Positions 1-8,055 are shown, numbered from the stretch's first letter. The stretch: DNA of 16,360 bases from Bacillota bacterium (GCA_023440865.1 JAEXRM010000042.1:1-16360); one strand, 5' to 3'. The notes: generated by a model from the letters alone, not told the origin. Program-made: numbers and translations.

Positions 1-680
1 GGGAAGTCGGGCCCCTTGATGACCTCCATGAGCTCCGTGGTCGTGATCTCGGGATTGTCGATGTAGCGGATGACGCCGTCGATCGTCTCGACAAGGTTGT
101 GGGGCGGGATGTTCGTGGCCATGCCGACGGCGATGCCCATCGACCCGTTCACCAGCAGGTTCGGGAACCGGGAGGGCAGCACGACCGGCTCGATCTCATG
201 CTCGTCGAAGTTGGGCTTGAAGGAGACCGTGTCCCTGCCGATGTCCGCCATCATCTCCGTGGCGATCCGCGACAGGCGCGATTCCGTGTATCGGTAGGCG
301 GCCGGCGGATCACCGTCGACGGAGCCGAAGTTGCCGTGGCCGTCCACCAGCATGTGGCGCATGGAAAAGTCCTGCGCCATGCGGACCAGCGCGTCATAGA
401 CGGACTGGTCGCCGTGGGGATGGAAGCGGCCGAGCACGTCGCCGACCGTGGTGGCGCACTTGCGGTACGGCTTCTCGGGCGTGAAGCCCTGGGTGTGCAT
501 CGAATACAGGATGCGCCGGTGGACGGGCTTGAGACCGTCGCGGACATCGGGCAGCGCGCGGTCGACGATGACGCTCATCGCGTAATCGATGAACGACTGC
601 TTCATCTCCGCCTCGATGTCGACCGGGATGATGCGCTGGACAATGGGATCCTGGGGAGGGGTTCCGCCTTGTTCCGACAT
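1..680 (-). CDS. gyrA: DNA gyrase subunit A, N-terminal part (3' end cut by window edge)
   Basis: This is the catalytic A subunit of DNA gyrase, which with GyrB introduces negative supercoils in an ATP-dependent way. The minus strand encodes 226 complete codons of the breakage-reunion domain. Family motifs are plain: SFIDYAMSVIVDRALPDVRD near residues 29-48, GLKPVHRRIL at 49-58, HPHGD at 87-91, and AAYRYTESRL at 127-136, which contains the catalytic tyrosine Tyr131. The ATG at 680-678 is chosen because the N-terminal length fits GyrA; a GAGAGG ribosome-binding site lies at 693-698, about 12 bases upstream, which is slightly long. Gln92 occupies the place of E. coli Ser83, while Asp96 keeps the place of Asp87. 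The gene is divergent from the plus-strand signalling block and has its own promoter. ParC is a possible alternative for an isolated N-terminus, but the sequence resembles Firmicute GyrA. The C-terminal DNA-wrapping domain lies outside the window. Confidence 0.96.
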   Translation of the reverse strand, partial: MSEQGGTPPQDPIVQRIIPVDIEAEMKQSFIDYAMSVIVDRALPDVRDGLKPVHRRILYSMHTQGFTPEKPYRKCATTVGDVLGRFHPHGDQSVYDALVRMAQDFSMRHMLVDGHGNFGSVDGDPPAAYRYTESRLSRIATEMMADIGRDTVSFKPNFDEHEIEPVVLPSRFPNLLVNGSMGIAVGMATNIPPHNLVETIDGVIRYIDNPEITTTELMEVIKGPDF

Positions 681-716
681 GTGTTTTCTTTTCCTCTCGT
701 TCCGGTGTTCGCCCAT

Positions 717-738
717 CGGCGTCATACCGGCGTCATAC
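717..738. repeat. Two perfect 11-bp direct repeats at the gyrA transcription start
   Basis: CGGCGTCATAC occurs at 717-727 and again immediately at 728-738. The pair sits just downstream of the gyrA -10 box, covering the predicted start point and the first roughly 20 transcribed bases. The 11-base period places both copies on the same face of the helix, which would suit an operator, but a chance duplication is equally possible. Confidence 0.6.
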
Positions 739-744
739 CCTGAC

Positions 745-773
745 ATTATACCAAAAAAGCGGGCATATGTCAT
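745..773 (-). promoter_or_regulatory. Sigma-A-type promoter of gyrA
   Basis: Read on the minus strand, the -35 hexamer is ATGACA (768-773, five of six matches to TTGACA). A 17-base spacer separates it from a perfect TATAAT -10 box (745-750). Transcription would start near position 738, giving a leader of about 58 bases before the gyrA ATG at 680. The -35 box and part of the spacer lie inside the hairpin at 759-779. This is the strongest promoter match I found in the window. Confidence 0.8.
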
Positions 774-779
774 GCCCGC
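753..779 (-). terminator. Rho-independent terminator-like hairpin overlapping the gyrA promoter
   Basis: On the minus strand an 8-base-pair perfect stem (GCGGGCAT / ATGCCCGC, 772-779 and 759-766) with a 5-base loop is followed directly by six T residues (753-758). This is the textbook shape of an intrinsic terminator for leftward transcription. No minus-strand gene lies between here and rsmG (stop at 9247), so it would block transcription antisense to the signalling genes, or read-through from rsmG, from entering gyrA. Confidence 0.72.
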
Positions 780-936
780 GACGGCTCGGGGACCGCTCCC
801 GGGCGCGCATCGGAGAATGTTTTGCGGGCGGAGGTGCGTGATACGGCGGCCAATGTGGGAATATACCCTCGTGGAGACCCTTGCCGGCCTCCTTCCGCAC
901 GTTCCCGGGCAGCCGGCGCCAGCCGGGGGAGACACC

Positions 937-2076
937 ATGGAGAAACCGGAACTGCTGATCGTGGATGACGAGGCCATCAACCTGGCCGTGCTCGACAACA
1001 CGCTTTCGCCCCACTACCGGGTCCGGGCCTGCCGTTCCGGCGAACAGGCCCTGGAAGTCGTGCGCGGCGGCAACCCGCCCGACCTGGTGCTGCTCGACAT
1101 CCTGATGACAGGCATCGACGGCTTCGAGACCCTCCGCCGCATCCGCGAGGATGAGCGGGGGCGCGAGATCCCGGTCATCTTCATCTCCGCGCTCGGCGGT
1201 ACCGTGGATGAAGAGCGCGGTTTCCAACTCGGCGCCGTGGACTACATCACCAAGCCGTTCCGGCCGGCACTCGTGCTGGCGCGCGTCCGCGCGCAGCTCG
1301 AGCTCAAGCGCGGCCGCGACCTGCTCCGCGACAAGAACGCCTGGCTCGAGGCCGAAGTGGCGCGCCGCATGCGGGAGACGCAGCTCATCCAGGACACCAC
1401 GCTCGTCGTCGTCACCCAGCTGGCCGAAACCCGCGACAGCGAAACCGCACACCACATCCTGCGCACGCGCGCCTACGTCGAACGGCTCGCCCGCCGCATG
1501 CAGACCTTTCCCGCATACGCGAAGGCGCTGGACGAAAGCACCCTGCAGCTCATCGTCAAGGCGGCGCCGCTGCATGACATCGGCAAGATCGGCATCCGCG
1601 ACGCGATCCTGCTCAAGCCCGGCAAGCTCGACGAGGCGGAGTACGACGTCATGAAATCGCACTGCCGCATCGGCGGCGATGTCATCCGCCGCGCGATGGC
1701 GGAGGTGCTGGTGCAGCACGACAACTCGTTCGACGGCAGGCATCCGGTCTCGCTGCGCTTTCTGGAAATGGCTGAAACCATCGCCCTGCACCACCATGAG
1801 CGCTGGGACGGAACCGGCTACCCCGCCGGTCTCGCCGGCGAGGCCATTCCGCTGCCCGCCCGCATGATGGCGCTCGCGGACGTGTTCGACGCACTCACCA
1901 CGCCGCGCGTCTACAAGGCGGAATGGCAGCTCGAGCAGGCCTCCGGGCACATTCTCGACCAGTCCGGCCACCATTTCGATCCCGATGTCGTTGCGGCATA
2001 CCGCCTCGAGCGGCAGGCCTTCTTCGACATTCACGCCCGGCTGTCGGACGACAACCAGGGGAGGCGCCATGAGTGA
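937..2076 (+). CDS. Response regulator with HD-GYP domain (probable cyclic-di-GMP phosphodiesterase)
   Basis: The predicted product is a 379-residue cytoplasmic response regulator of the RpfG type. Residues about 4-122 are a receiver domain with phospho-acceptor Asp54, the acidic pair after LLIV, and a TKPF lysine motif. A helical linker follows (about 125-160), then an HD-GYP domain with LHDIGKIGI (His213-Asp214), the HHHERWDG cluster (His285-287) and GTGYP (292-296), all needed for metal binding and c-di-GMP hydrolysis. The receiver has Thr in place of the usual Pro in the segment after the phospho-aspartate (DILMTG). The ATG at 937 is preferred over in-frame upstream codons because it directly precedes the receiver fold and has a GGGGGAGA ribosome-binding site at 925-932. 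The stop overlaps the next gene by 8 bases, implying translational coupling. In the 150 bases upstream I see only a weak TATACC (862-867) and no convincing promoter. Confidence 0.92.
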   Translation: MEKPELLIVDDEAINLAVLDNTLSPHYRVRACRSGEQALEVVRGGNPPDLVLLDILMTGIDGFETLRRIREDERGREIPVIFISALGGTVDEERGFQLGAVDYITKPFRPALVLARVRAQLELKRGRDLLRDKNAWLEAEVARRMRETQLIQDTTLVVVTQLAETRDSETAHHILRTRAYVERLARRMQTFPAYAKALDESTLQLIVKAAPLHDIGKIGIRDAILLKPGKLDEAEYDVMKSHCRIGGDVIRRAMAEVLVQHDNSFDGRHPVSLRFLEMAETIALHHHERWDGTGYPAGLAGEAIPLPARMMALADVFDALTTPRVYKAEWQLEQASGHILDQSGHHFDPDVVAAYRLERQAFFDIHARLSDDNQGRRHE

Positions 2077-5000
2077 ACGGAATCCGCCGCTTCATCCGGC
2101 CGGGCGGCTCAACGACCTGTTCGACTCCTTCTTCGACCTGATGCCGGACATGTTTTTTCTGCTGGACGAGCAGGGCATCATCCTCGACTACCGCGCACAG
2201 CGGACACCGGACCTGTATGTGCCGCCCGAGGCGTTCCTTGGCCGCAGGGTCGGCGAGGTGCTCCCATCCGACATCGAGGAGGCCTTCCTGTCGGCGATCA
2301 GGGAGGCGCACGGAACAGACGCCCTTTCCCGATTCGAGTACGAACTCCCTTTTCCGGATGGCACGCGCCATTTCGAATGCCGCATCGGGCATCCGCAACA
2401 TCAGAACCGCTATATCGCCATCGTCCGCGACCTCACCGAGCAACACCGGAACACCAGCGAACTCAAACGGGAACGGCTGCGCCTGCGCGAGCGCGTCAAG
2501 GAGCAGAAATGCCTGTACGAGGTGTTCCACGCCACCGAGAACGCGTCGGTGCCGGCAGCGCAGCTGCTCGCGCGCGCAGTTTCGTTTGTTCCCGACGGAT
2601 TCCTGCATCCGGAACGCGCAAGGGCATGGATCGAATGGCAGGGAAGAACCTACGGCAGCCTGCCGCCTCCGGATGACGCCCCGTGTCTGGTATCCGAGGC
2701 CGTAACAACGGGCGGAGAGGTTATCCGCCTGGCGGTCGCCTACGACGGGCAGATGCCGGCGGAGGACGAGGGACCGTTCCTTGCCGAGGAACGGTCCCTG
2801 CTCGACACCCTGGCCCGCCGCATGGCGGAGAAGCTATCCCGGGCGAAGATGGAGCATACGCTCGGGGAGCAGGCGGAGCTGCTGCGTGTCATGTTCGAGC
2901 GGCAAAGCGACGCCATCATCCTGTTCGATCCCATCACCACGCGCATCGTCACCTTCAACGACCCGGCGTTCCAGCTGCTGGGCTACACGCGCGAGGAATT
3001 CGCGGAGCTGTCCGTCGTGGACATCCAGGATGAGTATGACGACAGCCAGATTCCCGGCGTCATCCAGGCCATTCTCGACGGCCGGCTCACAAGCGCGGAC
3101 TCCTGGCACCGCAAGCGGGACGGCGGCCGGCTTCCCGTTCACATCACATTCGCCGCGTTTCCCCATGACGGACGCCAGTTTGTGCTGGCCATCTGGCGGG
3201 ACATCACCGACCAGGTCCATCGCGAACGGCTGCGTCAGGAACAGATTGACCGCGCCGGACTCCACAACCGCATCCTGCAACAGGTGAACCACCTGGACAA
3301 CCTGCTGCGCGGCGACATACCGGGGCTTGCCCGCGAGCTCACCGAGCTGCTGGGCGGCAGCCTGCCGGTCAGCCAGATCGCCCTCTGGACCTTTGACGCG
3401 GATGACACGGAAACCGTGTGCCAGGACCAATACGATGTGCGCGACGGCACCCATGTGTCCGGCATGCGGCGGCCCGCCACCCACAGCGAAGCGGAATTTG
3501 CCCATTTGCGCCAGCACCGCTTCATCGACGCTGCGGACGCGCGCACCGATCCGCGGTGCCAAAGGAACGTCGATCCGCACCTGCCGCCGGGCGTTCCGGC
3601 CTCGCTGCTGGCGTGCAGCATCCAATCCTCCGGCCGGCAGAGGGGCCTGCTGGCATTCCTGGTCCTGGGGCGCAACCACGAATGGCTGACCGACGAAATC
3701 ACGTTCGGCTGCCAGCTCGCCGACCAGGTGGGCATGGCATTCCTCAATCACGACCGGCTGGCGCTGCTGCAGTCGCTGCAGGAAAGCGAGACCCTGCTGC
3801 GCCGCGCGCAGGAGGTTTCCCACACCGGCCACTGGCACATGAACCTCGAGACGGGGATGATCACCTGGTCGGAAGAGGCCAAGCACATTTTCGGGTTGTC
3901 GGCCGACGAGCAGGTCACGCCGGAAACCTTCGAATCGCGCCTGCATCCGGACGATCGGGAACGCGTCGTCGCACTGTGGCAAAGCGCCTCGCTCGGAGAG
4001 GAATTCAACACACGGCACCGCATCGTCGTCGAGGGAGAGACCCGCTGGATCGAGGTAAGGGCAGAATTCGAGACCGATCCGCAGGGCAGGCGCGTCAGCG
4101 GAACCGGCATCCTGCAGGAGATCACGGAAAAAGTGGCGGCCGAGCGGGAACTGGAAGCATACCGGCTCCATCTGGAGGATCTCATCGCCTCGCGCACCGC
4201 CGAGCTGGAAGCCGCGAAGACGGCAGCGGAGGCGGCCAACAGGGCCAAGAGCGCGTTCCTGTCGAACATGAGCCATGAAATCCGCACGCCGATGAACGCC
4301 ATCCTGGGCTATGCCCATCTGCTGCGCCGCGATCCGCTCACGGAGCGCCAGTCGGAGCAGCTCGACAAGCTCTCCGGCGCGGCACGCCACCTGCTGCAGA
4401 TCATCAACGACATCCTCGACCTGTCCAAGATCGAGGCGGACAAGCTGCAGCTCGAGGACCACGACTTCGACCTCGCCCGCGTGGTGCGGCACGCCTGCGA
4501 GCTGGTGCAGGAAGCCGTGGAAAGCCGTCACCTGCAGCTGCGGGTCGACATGGGGGACACGCCGGTGCTGCTGCGCGGCGACGGCATGCGTCTGAGCCAG
4601 ATTTTGATCAATCTGATCAACAATGCCGTCAAGTTCACCGAGCGCGGCGGCGTGTCGCTGACGGTCCGGCACAGTCCGCTGGCGCAGGAGCGCATCCGGG
4701 TGCGCTTCGAGGTGCGCGACACCGGCATCGGCATGACGACCGACCAGCTGGCGCGCTTGTTCCAGGACTTCGAGCAGGCGGACGACTCCATGACACGCCG
4801 TTTCGGCGGAACCGGACTCGGCCTGGCAATCTGCCGGCGCTTGGCACAGCGCATGGGCGGCAGCATCGGTGCCGAAAGCGTCCTGGGCCAGGGCAGCCTG
4901 CTCTGGGTGGAGCTGCCGTTCGGACGGAGCCGAAACCTGCCCGAGGGCTTCACGGAGCACGCATCTTTCCAGGGTATCCGGGCGCTGGTGATCGACGATG

Positions 5001-6625
5001 ACGAACAGGCGCGCGTCCTGCTGAGCACCCTGCTGACGGACTTCGGCCTGCGCCCGGAAGCCGCGGCAACCGGCGGAGAGGGTCTTGCGCTGCTCTCGCA
5101 GGCGGATGAAACGGCCGATCCCTTCCGGCTGATGCTCCTCGACCTGAAGATGCCCGGCATGGATGGCATCGACACCGCGCTGCTGCTGCGCACGCTGCCG
5201 CTCAAGACCAGTCCAGACCTCATGATGACGACTGCCTATGGCAACCAGATCTCCCGCAGCGAGCTCACACGGGCCGGCATCCGCCGGCTCATCGACAAGC
5301 CTGTCACCCATGCCTCGCTGTATGAGGCGCTCATCGCAACGGACTTCACCCTCGCGGGCACGCTGCCGGACGAGAACCCCGAGCAGGCCATCCGGACCCT
5401 GCAGCAGGCGCTGGCACCCCATCATGGCGCACGCATCCTGCTGGTCGAGGACAACAGGCTCAACCAGGAGGTCACGCAAAACCTGCTGGAGTCGGCCGGC
5501 CTTCACGCCGTGATCGCCGAAAACGGACAAGTCGCAGTCGACATGGTCAAGGCCTCCGCATGGGATCTGGTGCTCATGGATGTGCAGATGCCCGTCATGG
5601 ATGGATTGGCGGCAACCGGGGCCATTCGGGCCCAACCCGGTTGCGCCTCGCTGCCCATTCTCGCGATGACGGCCAACGCCTTCACCGAGGAACGCGAGCG
5701 GTGTCTTCAGGCCGGCATGAACGACCATCTGTCCAAGCCCGTGGAACCGGCGCTGCTGTATCTGGCGTTGCTGCGCTGGCTTCCGGCTCCGGCCGGGGCA
5801 CCGGTCACGCCCCCGTTCGCCGCATCCGGCCAGACAACCGAGTCGTTGGAGGCCGGACAGCCGGAAGCCGCCATCGCACTCGCGCGGCTGTCCCATCGTG
5901 ACGGTGTGGATGTCGCCGCCGGCCTGTCCATCCTTCTGGGAAACCGGGAAGCCTACCTGCGGCTGCTGCAGCGCTTCTGCACCGAGCACGGCGGGGATGC
6001 GCGGCTCATCGCCACTGCGCTGGCTTCAGGGAACGAAAGGGAAGCGGTCCGGCTTGTGCACGGCCTCCGCGGGGCCGCCGGCAATCTGGGCCTGTACCGC
6101 ATCCAGTCCCTGTCGAACGAACTCGAGCGGATCTTCACGCGGCGGTCGCCCCCGCCGCAGCGGCACGCCGGCGCGACGCAGGAGGATCACCCCCTGGCAC
6201 AACGGCATGCGGGCGCGGAACCCGGGGGCAACCCGGCGGAGGATCCAGCACGCTTGACCGAGCGCCGCATCCGTGAACTCGACGAGGCCATCGCCGGCTT
6301 CTCCGGCATCCTGCACAAGGCGGTGGGCGAGCGTGTCGACCGTGTGGACAAGGCGGATGACACGAACGGCGCAGGACCGGGGGATCGGCTCCTCGACCGC
6401 CTCGACGCGCTGCTTGTCCGCTGCGACACGGCCGCCGGACATCTGTTCTCCCGCAACAGGCAGGCCATGCAGGCTGCTCTGGGCCATGCGGCCGACGACA
6501 TTGCCCGCTGCCTCGAACTGTACGACTACCCGGCCGCATTGCAGGTGCTTCGAAGTGCGCGCGCATACCGGCCGGCCGATGCGAATGACCGGCACGTCAC
6601 CGCTCGACCTGCATGCGACGCTTGA
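2069..6625 (+). CDS. Multi-domain hybrid sensor histidine kinase (PAS/GAF, HisKA, HATPase, two REC, HPt)
   Basis: The predicted product is a 1518-residue soluble hybrid kinase of the BarA class. Approximate domains are: PAS 14-122, GAF-like 147-268, PAS 271-382, GAF 398-560, PAS 576-690, coiled coil to 725, HisKA with phospho-acceptor His736 in SHEIRTPMN, HATPase with N-box Asn852, DTGIGM at 884 and FGGTGLGL at 912, receiver 1 with Asp1025, receiver 2 with Asp1171, and HPt with His1331 in VHGLRGAAG. All catalytic residues are present, so a full His-Asp-His relay is possible within the chain. I see no transmembrane segment or signal peptide, so the signal is presumably cytoplasmic (redox, ligand or partner protein). 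The linker after HPt helix 3 contains a duplicated QRHAGA motif. The ATG at 2069 overlaps the preceding stop and has AGGGGAGG at 2057-2064. The cognate acceptors are inferred to be the neighbouring REC proteins. Confidence 0.93.
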   Translation: MSERNPPLHPAGRLNDLFDSFFDLMPDMFFLLDEQGIILDYRAQRTPDLYVPPEAFLGRRVGEVLPSDIEEAFLSAIREAHGTDALSRFEYELPFPDGTRHFECRIGHPQHQNRYIAIVRDLTEQHRNTSELKRERLRLRERVKEQKCLYEVFHATENASVPAAQLLARAVSFVPDGFLHPERARAWIEWQGRTYGSLPPPDDAPCLVSEAVTTGGEVIRLAVAYDGQMPAEDEGPFLAEERSLLDTLARRMAEKLSRAKMEHTLGEQAELLRVMFERQSDAIILFDPITTRIVTFNDPAFQLLGYTREEFAELSVVDIQDEYDDSQIPGVIQAILDGRLTSADSWHRKRDGGRLPVHITFAAFPHDGRQFVLAIWRDITDQVHRERLRQEQIDRAGLHNRILQQVNHLDNLLRGDIPGLARELTELLGGSLPVSQIALWTFDADDTETVCQDQYDVRDGTHVSGMRRPATHSEAEFAHLRQHRFIDAADARTDPRCQRNVDPHLPPGVPASLLACSIQSSGRQRGLLAFLVLGRNHEWLTDEITFGCQLADQVGMAFLNHDRLALLQSLQESETLLRRAQEVSHTGHWHMNLETGMITWSEEAKHIFGLSADEQVTPETFESRLHPDDRERVVALWQSASLGEEFNTRHRIVVEGETRWIEVRAEFETDPQGRRVSGTGILQEITEKVAAERELEAYRLHLEDLIASRTAELEAAKTAAEAANRAKSAFLSNMSHEIRTPMNAILGYAHLLRRDPLTERQSEQLDKLSGAARHLLQIINDILDLSKIEADKLQLEDHDFDLARVVRHACELVQEAVESRHLQLRVDMGDTPVLLRGDGMRLSQILINLINNAVKFTERGGVSLTVRHSPLAQERIRVRFEVRDTGIGMTTDQLARLFQDFEQADDSMTRRFGGTGLGLAICRRLAQRMGGSIGAESVLGQGSLLWVELPFGRSRNLPEGFTEHASFQGIRALVIDDDEQARVLLSTLLTDFGLRPEAAATGGEGLALLSQADETADPFRLMLLDLKMPGMDGIDTALLLRTLPLKTSPDLMMTTAYGNQISRSELTRAGIRRLIDKPVTHASLYEALIATDFTLAGTLPDENPEQAIRTLQQALAPHHGARILLVEDNRLNQEVTQNLLESAGLHAVIAENGQVAVDMVKASAWDLVLMDVQMPVMDGLAATGAIRAQPGCASLPILAMTANAFTEERERCLQAGMNDHLSKPVEPALLYLALLRWLPAPAGAPVTPPFAASGQTTESLEAGQPEAAIALARLSHRDGVDVAAGLSILLGNREAYLRLLQRFCTEHGGDARLIATALASGNEREAVRLVHGLRGAAGNLGLYRIQSLSNELERIFTRRSPPPQRHAGATQEDHPLAQRHAGAEPGGNPAEDPARLTERRIRELDEAIAGFSGILHKAVGERVDRVDKADDTNGAGPGDRLLDRLDALLVRCDTAAGHLFSRNRQAMQAALGHAADDIARCLELYDYPAALQVLRSARAYRPADANDRHVTARPACDA
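6158..6217 (+). repeat. Imperfect 18-bp direct repeat inside the hybrid-kinase HPt linker
   Basis: Positions 6158-6175 and 6200-6217 are near-identical 18-base copies (14 of 18 matching by eye), each encoding QRHAGA. They lie in a Pro/Gly/His-rich linker of roughly 40 residues between the phosphohistidine helix of the HPt domain and the next helix. The linker looks disordered and lengthened by duplication. Confidence 0.5.
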
Positions 6626-6707
6626 CCTGCGCGGCACACGATCTGCATGCGACGCTTGACCTGCACGGCACACGACCTGCACGCGGCGCAGGACCCGCGC
6701 GGCACAC
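6606..6707 (+). repeat. Three tandem copies of a 34-bp repeat spanning the hybrid-kinase stop codon
   Basis: Units lie at 6606-6639, 6640-6673 and 6674-6707. Copies 1 and 2 differ at only a couple of positions; copy 3 is more diverged. Each unit holds two GACCTGC-like heptamers, so the heptamer recurs at 6606, 6624, 6640, 6658, 6674 and 6692, with alternating 18- and 16-base steps. The TGA of the hybrid kinase (6623-6625) is inside unit 1. The array fills most of the gap to the next gene and ends nine bases before its ribosome-binding site. There are no spacers, so this is not a CRISPR array. Confidence 0.85.
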
Positions 6708-6715
6708 GGATGGAC

Positions 6716-6724
6716 AAAGGAGGT
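6716..6724 (+). promoter_or_regulatory. Strong ribosome-binding site fixing the start of the REC-kinase gene
   Basis: AAAGGAGGT is complementary to the 16S rRNA tail and sits eight bases before the ATG at 6733. It rules out the longer in-frame start at 6613, which would translate the tandem repeat. Confidence 0.8.
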
Positions 6725-6732
6725 CGGACAAC

Positions 6733-8052
6733 ATGATCCTGATGGTCGTGGACGACGATCGGTTGAATCTCAAGGTGGCGGAGGAGCTGCTGCGCAACCT
6801 GTACCCCGACAGCCGGGTGCTGCTGTGCCAGAACCCGCTGGAGGTTCCGGCGCTGCTCGAGGCGAACGAAGTGGACATCCTGTTCCTCGACATCGTCATG
6901 CCGCAACGAAGCGGTATGGATGTGCTCGATGACATCCGCTCCGATGCCCGGTTCAACGACATGCCCATCATCATGCTCACATCGCTGACCGACATGGAAC
7001 ACTTCAGCGCCTGCTTCGACCGGGGCGCGAACGATTACGTCCTCAAGCCCATCCAGGTTGTCGAGTTTCAGGCACGGCTCAAGGCTGCGGTCCAGACGCG
7101 CGGCCACATGAAGCTCATCCGCGAGATGTACCGTCAGGTCAAGATGCAGAATGCGGACCTGCGCAAACTCAACGCGCAGCTCAAGGACGCGCAGTTCCAC
7201 ATGGTGCAGCAGGAGAAGCTGGCCTCCATCGGCGAGCTTGCCGCCGGCATCGCCCACGAGATCAACAACCCCATCGGTTTTGTGTCAAGCAACGTCGATA
7301 CCCTGCAGGCATTCTTCCACCGGCTTGCGGACGTGCTTGCCTCCCAGCGCGACCTGCTGGACAGGCTGTCCCGGGATCCGGAATTGCCCGAAGGCCCCAG
7401 GGGTGAGGTTGCCAGTGTCCAGGCGCGGTCGCGCGAAGCCAAGCTCCCGTTCATCCTCTCGGAGCTCGATCCGATGATTGACGACATGCGGGGGGGCATC
7501 CAGCGGGTCACGAAAATCGTGCAGACGCTCCGGAACTTCGCCCGTACCGGTTTGGATGACGAAATGCTGCCCTGCCGGATCGACGATGTGATCGACGAAG
7601 CCATCCTCATCGTCCACAACGAATCGGAATTCGTCCTCGACTTCCTGCATGAGCCGGGTGACTGCGGGGACATCATCTGCAACCGCGGGCAGATCGGCCA
7701 GGTCTTCCTCAATCTGTTCGTCAACGCCATTCAGGCCATCCGGGCCCAGCAGCGGCAGCAGAAGGGATGCATCCGCGTCCGCTCCCGACCCGTGGACGGT
7801 GGTGTCGAGGTGGTCGTGGAGGACGATGGTCCGGGCATTCCCGATGCGACCAAGATGCGCATCTTCGATCCGTTCTTCACGACGAAGGATGTCGGTCAGG
7901 GAACCGGACTCGGCCTGAGCATCTCCCACGACATCATCGCCCGCAAGCACGGCGGCGTCATGCGGGTGGAGGACAGTCCCTCCGGCGGTGCGCGGTTTGT
8001 GCTGACGCTGCCCTATCGTCCGCCACATCCGGCAACCGGGGAGGAGGGATGA
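6733..8052 (+). CDS. Receiver-histidine kinase (REC-HisKA-HATPase)
   Basis: The predicted product is a 439-residue soluble protein that begins with a receiver domain (about 1-120; acidic residues in VVDDD at the start, phospho-acceptor Asp53 in LDIVMP, Lys in LKPI). A coiled coil follows (about 125-162), then a kinase core of the NtrB/HisKA_4-like type, with GIAHEINNP carrying His175. The ATPase domain has an N-box (LFVNAIQAI), G1 (EDDGPGIP), an F-box (FDPFFTTK) and G2 (GTGLGLSI). All key residues are intact. With the receiver at the N-terminus and no sensor of its own, it is probably controlled by phosphorylation from the upstream hybrid kinase, and would pass signal to the regulator that starts three bases after its stop. 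That wiring is inference. The start at 6733 follows a strong ribosome-binding site. Confidence 0.93.
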   Translation: MILMVVDDDRLNLKVAEELLRNLYPDSRVLLCQNPLEVPALLEANEVDILFLDIVMPQRSGMDVLDDIRSDARFNDMPIIMLTSLTDMEHFSACFDRGANDYVLKPIQVVEFQARLKAAVQTRGHMKLIREMYRQVKMQNADLRKLNAQLKDAQFHMVQQEKLASIGELAAGIAHEINNPIGFVSSNVDTLQAFFHRLADVLASQRDLLDRLSRDPELPEGPRGEVASVQARSREAKLPFILSELDPMIDDMRGGIQRVTKIVQTLRNFARTGLDDEMLPCRIDDVIDEAILIVHNESEFVLDFLHEPGDCGDIICNRGQIGQVFLNLFVNAIQAIRAQQRQQKGCIRVRSRPVDGGVEVVVEDDGPGIPDATKMRIFDPFFTTKDVGQGTGLGLSISHDIIARKHGGVMRVEDSPSGGARFVLTLPYRPPHPATGEEG

Positions 8053-8055
8053 GAC

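Noticed and set aside
781..936. Promoter for the signalling operon
   Set aside because: The best -10-like hexamer (TATACC, 862-867) has no -35 partner at 16-18 bases, so no promoter is called.
733..2070. A 445-codon minus-strand open frame opposite the HD-GYP regulator
   Set aside because: The sense strand carries the REC and HD-GYP motifs; the antisense translation shows no domain, and its stop region overlaps the gyrA promoter.
2834..5989. A 1051-codon open frame antisense to the hybrid-kinase gene
   Set aside because: It has no recognisable domain, is the reverse-strand shadow of a GC-rich gene with strong third-position bias, and the sense frame has complete kinase motifs.
6606..6707. 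Possible CRISPR array
   Set aside because: The repeats are directly contiguous, without spacers, and there are no cas genes nearby.
6613..6732. N-terminal extension of the REC-kinase through the tandem repeat
   Set aside because: A strong, well-spaced ribosome-binding site precedes the ATG at 6733, exactly where the receiver fold begins.
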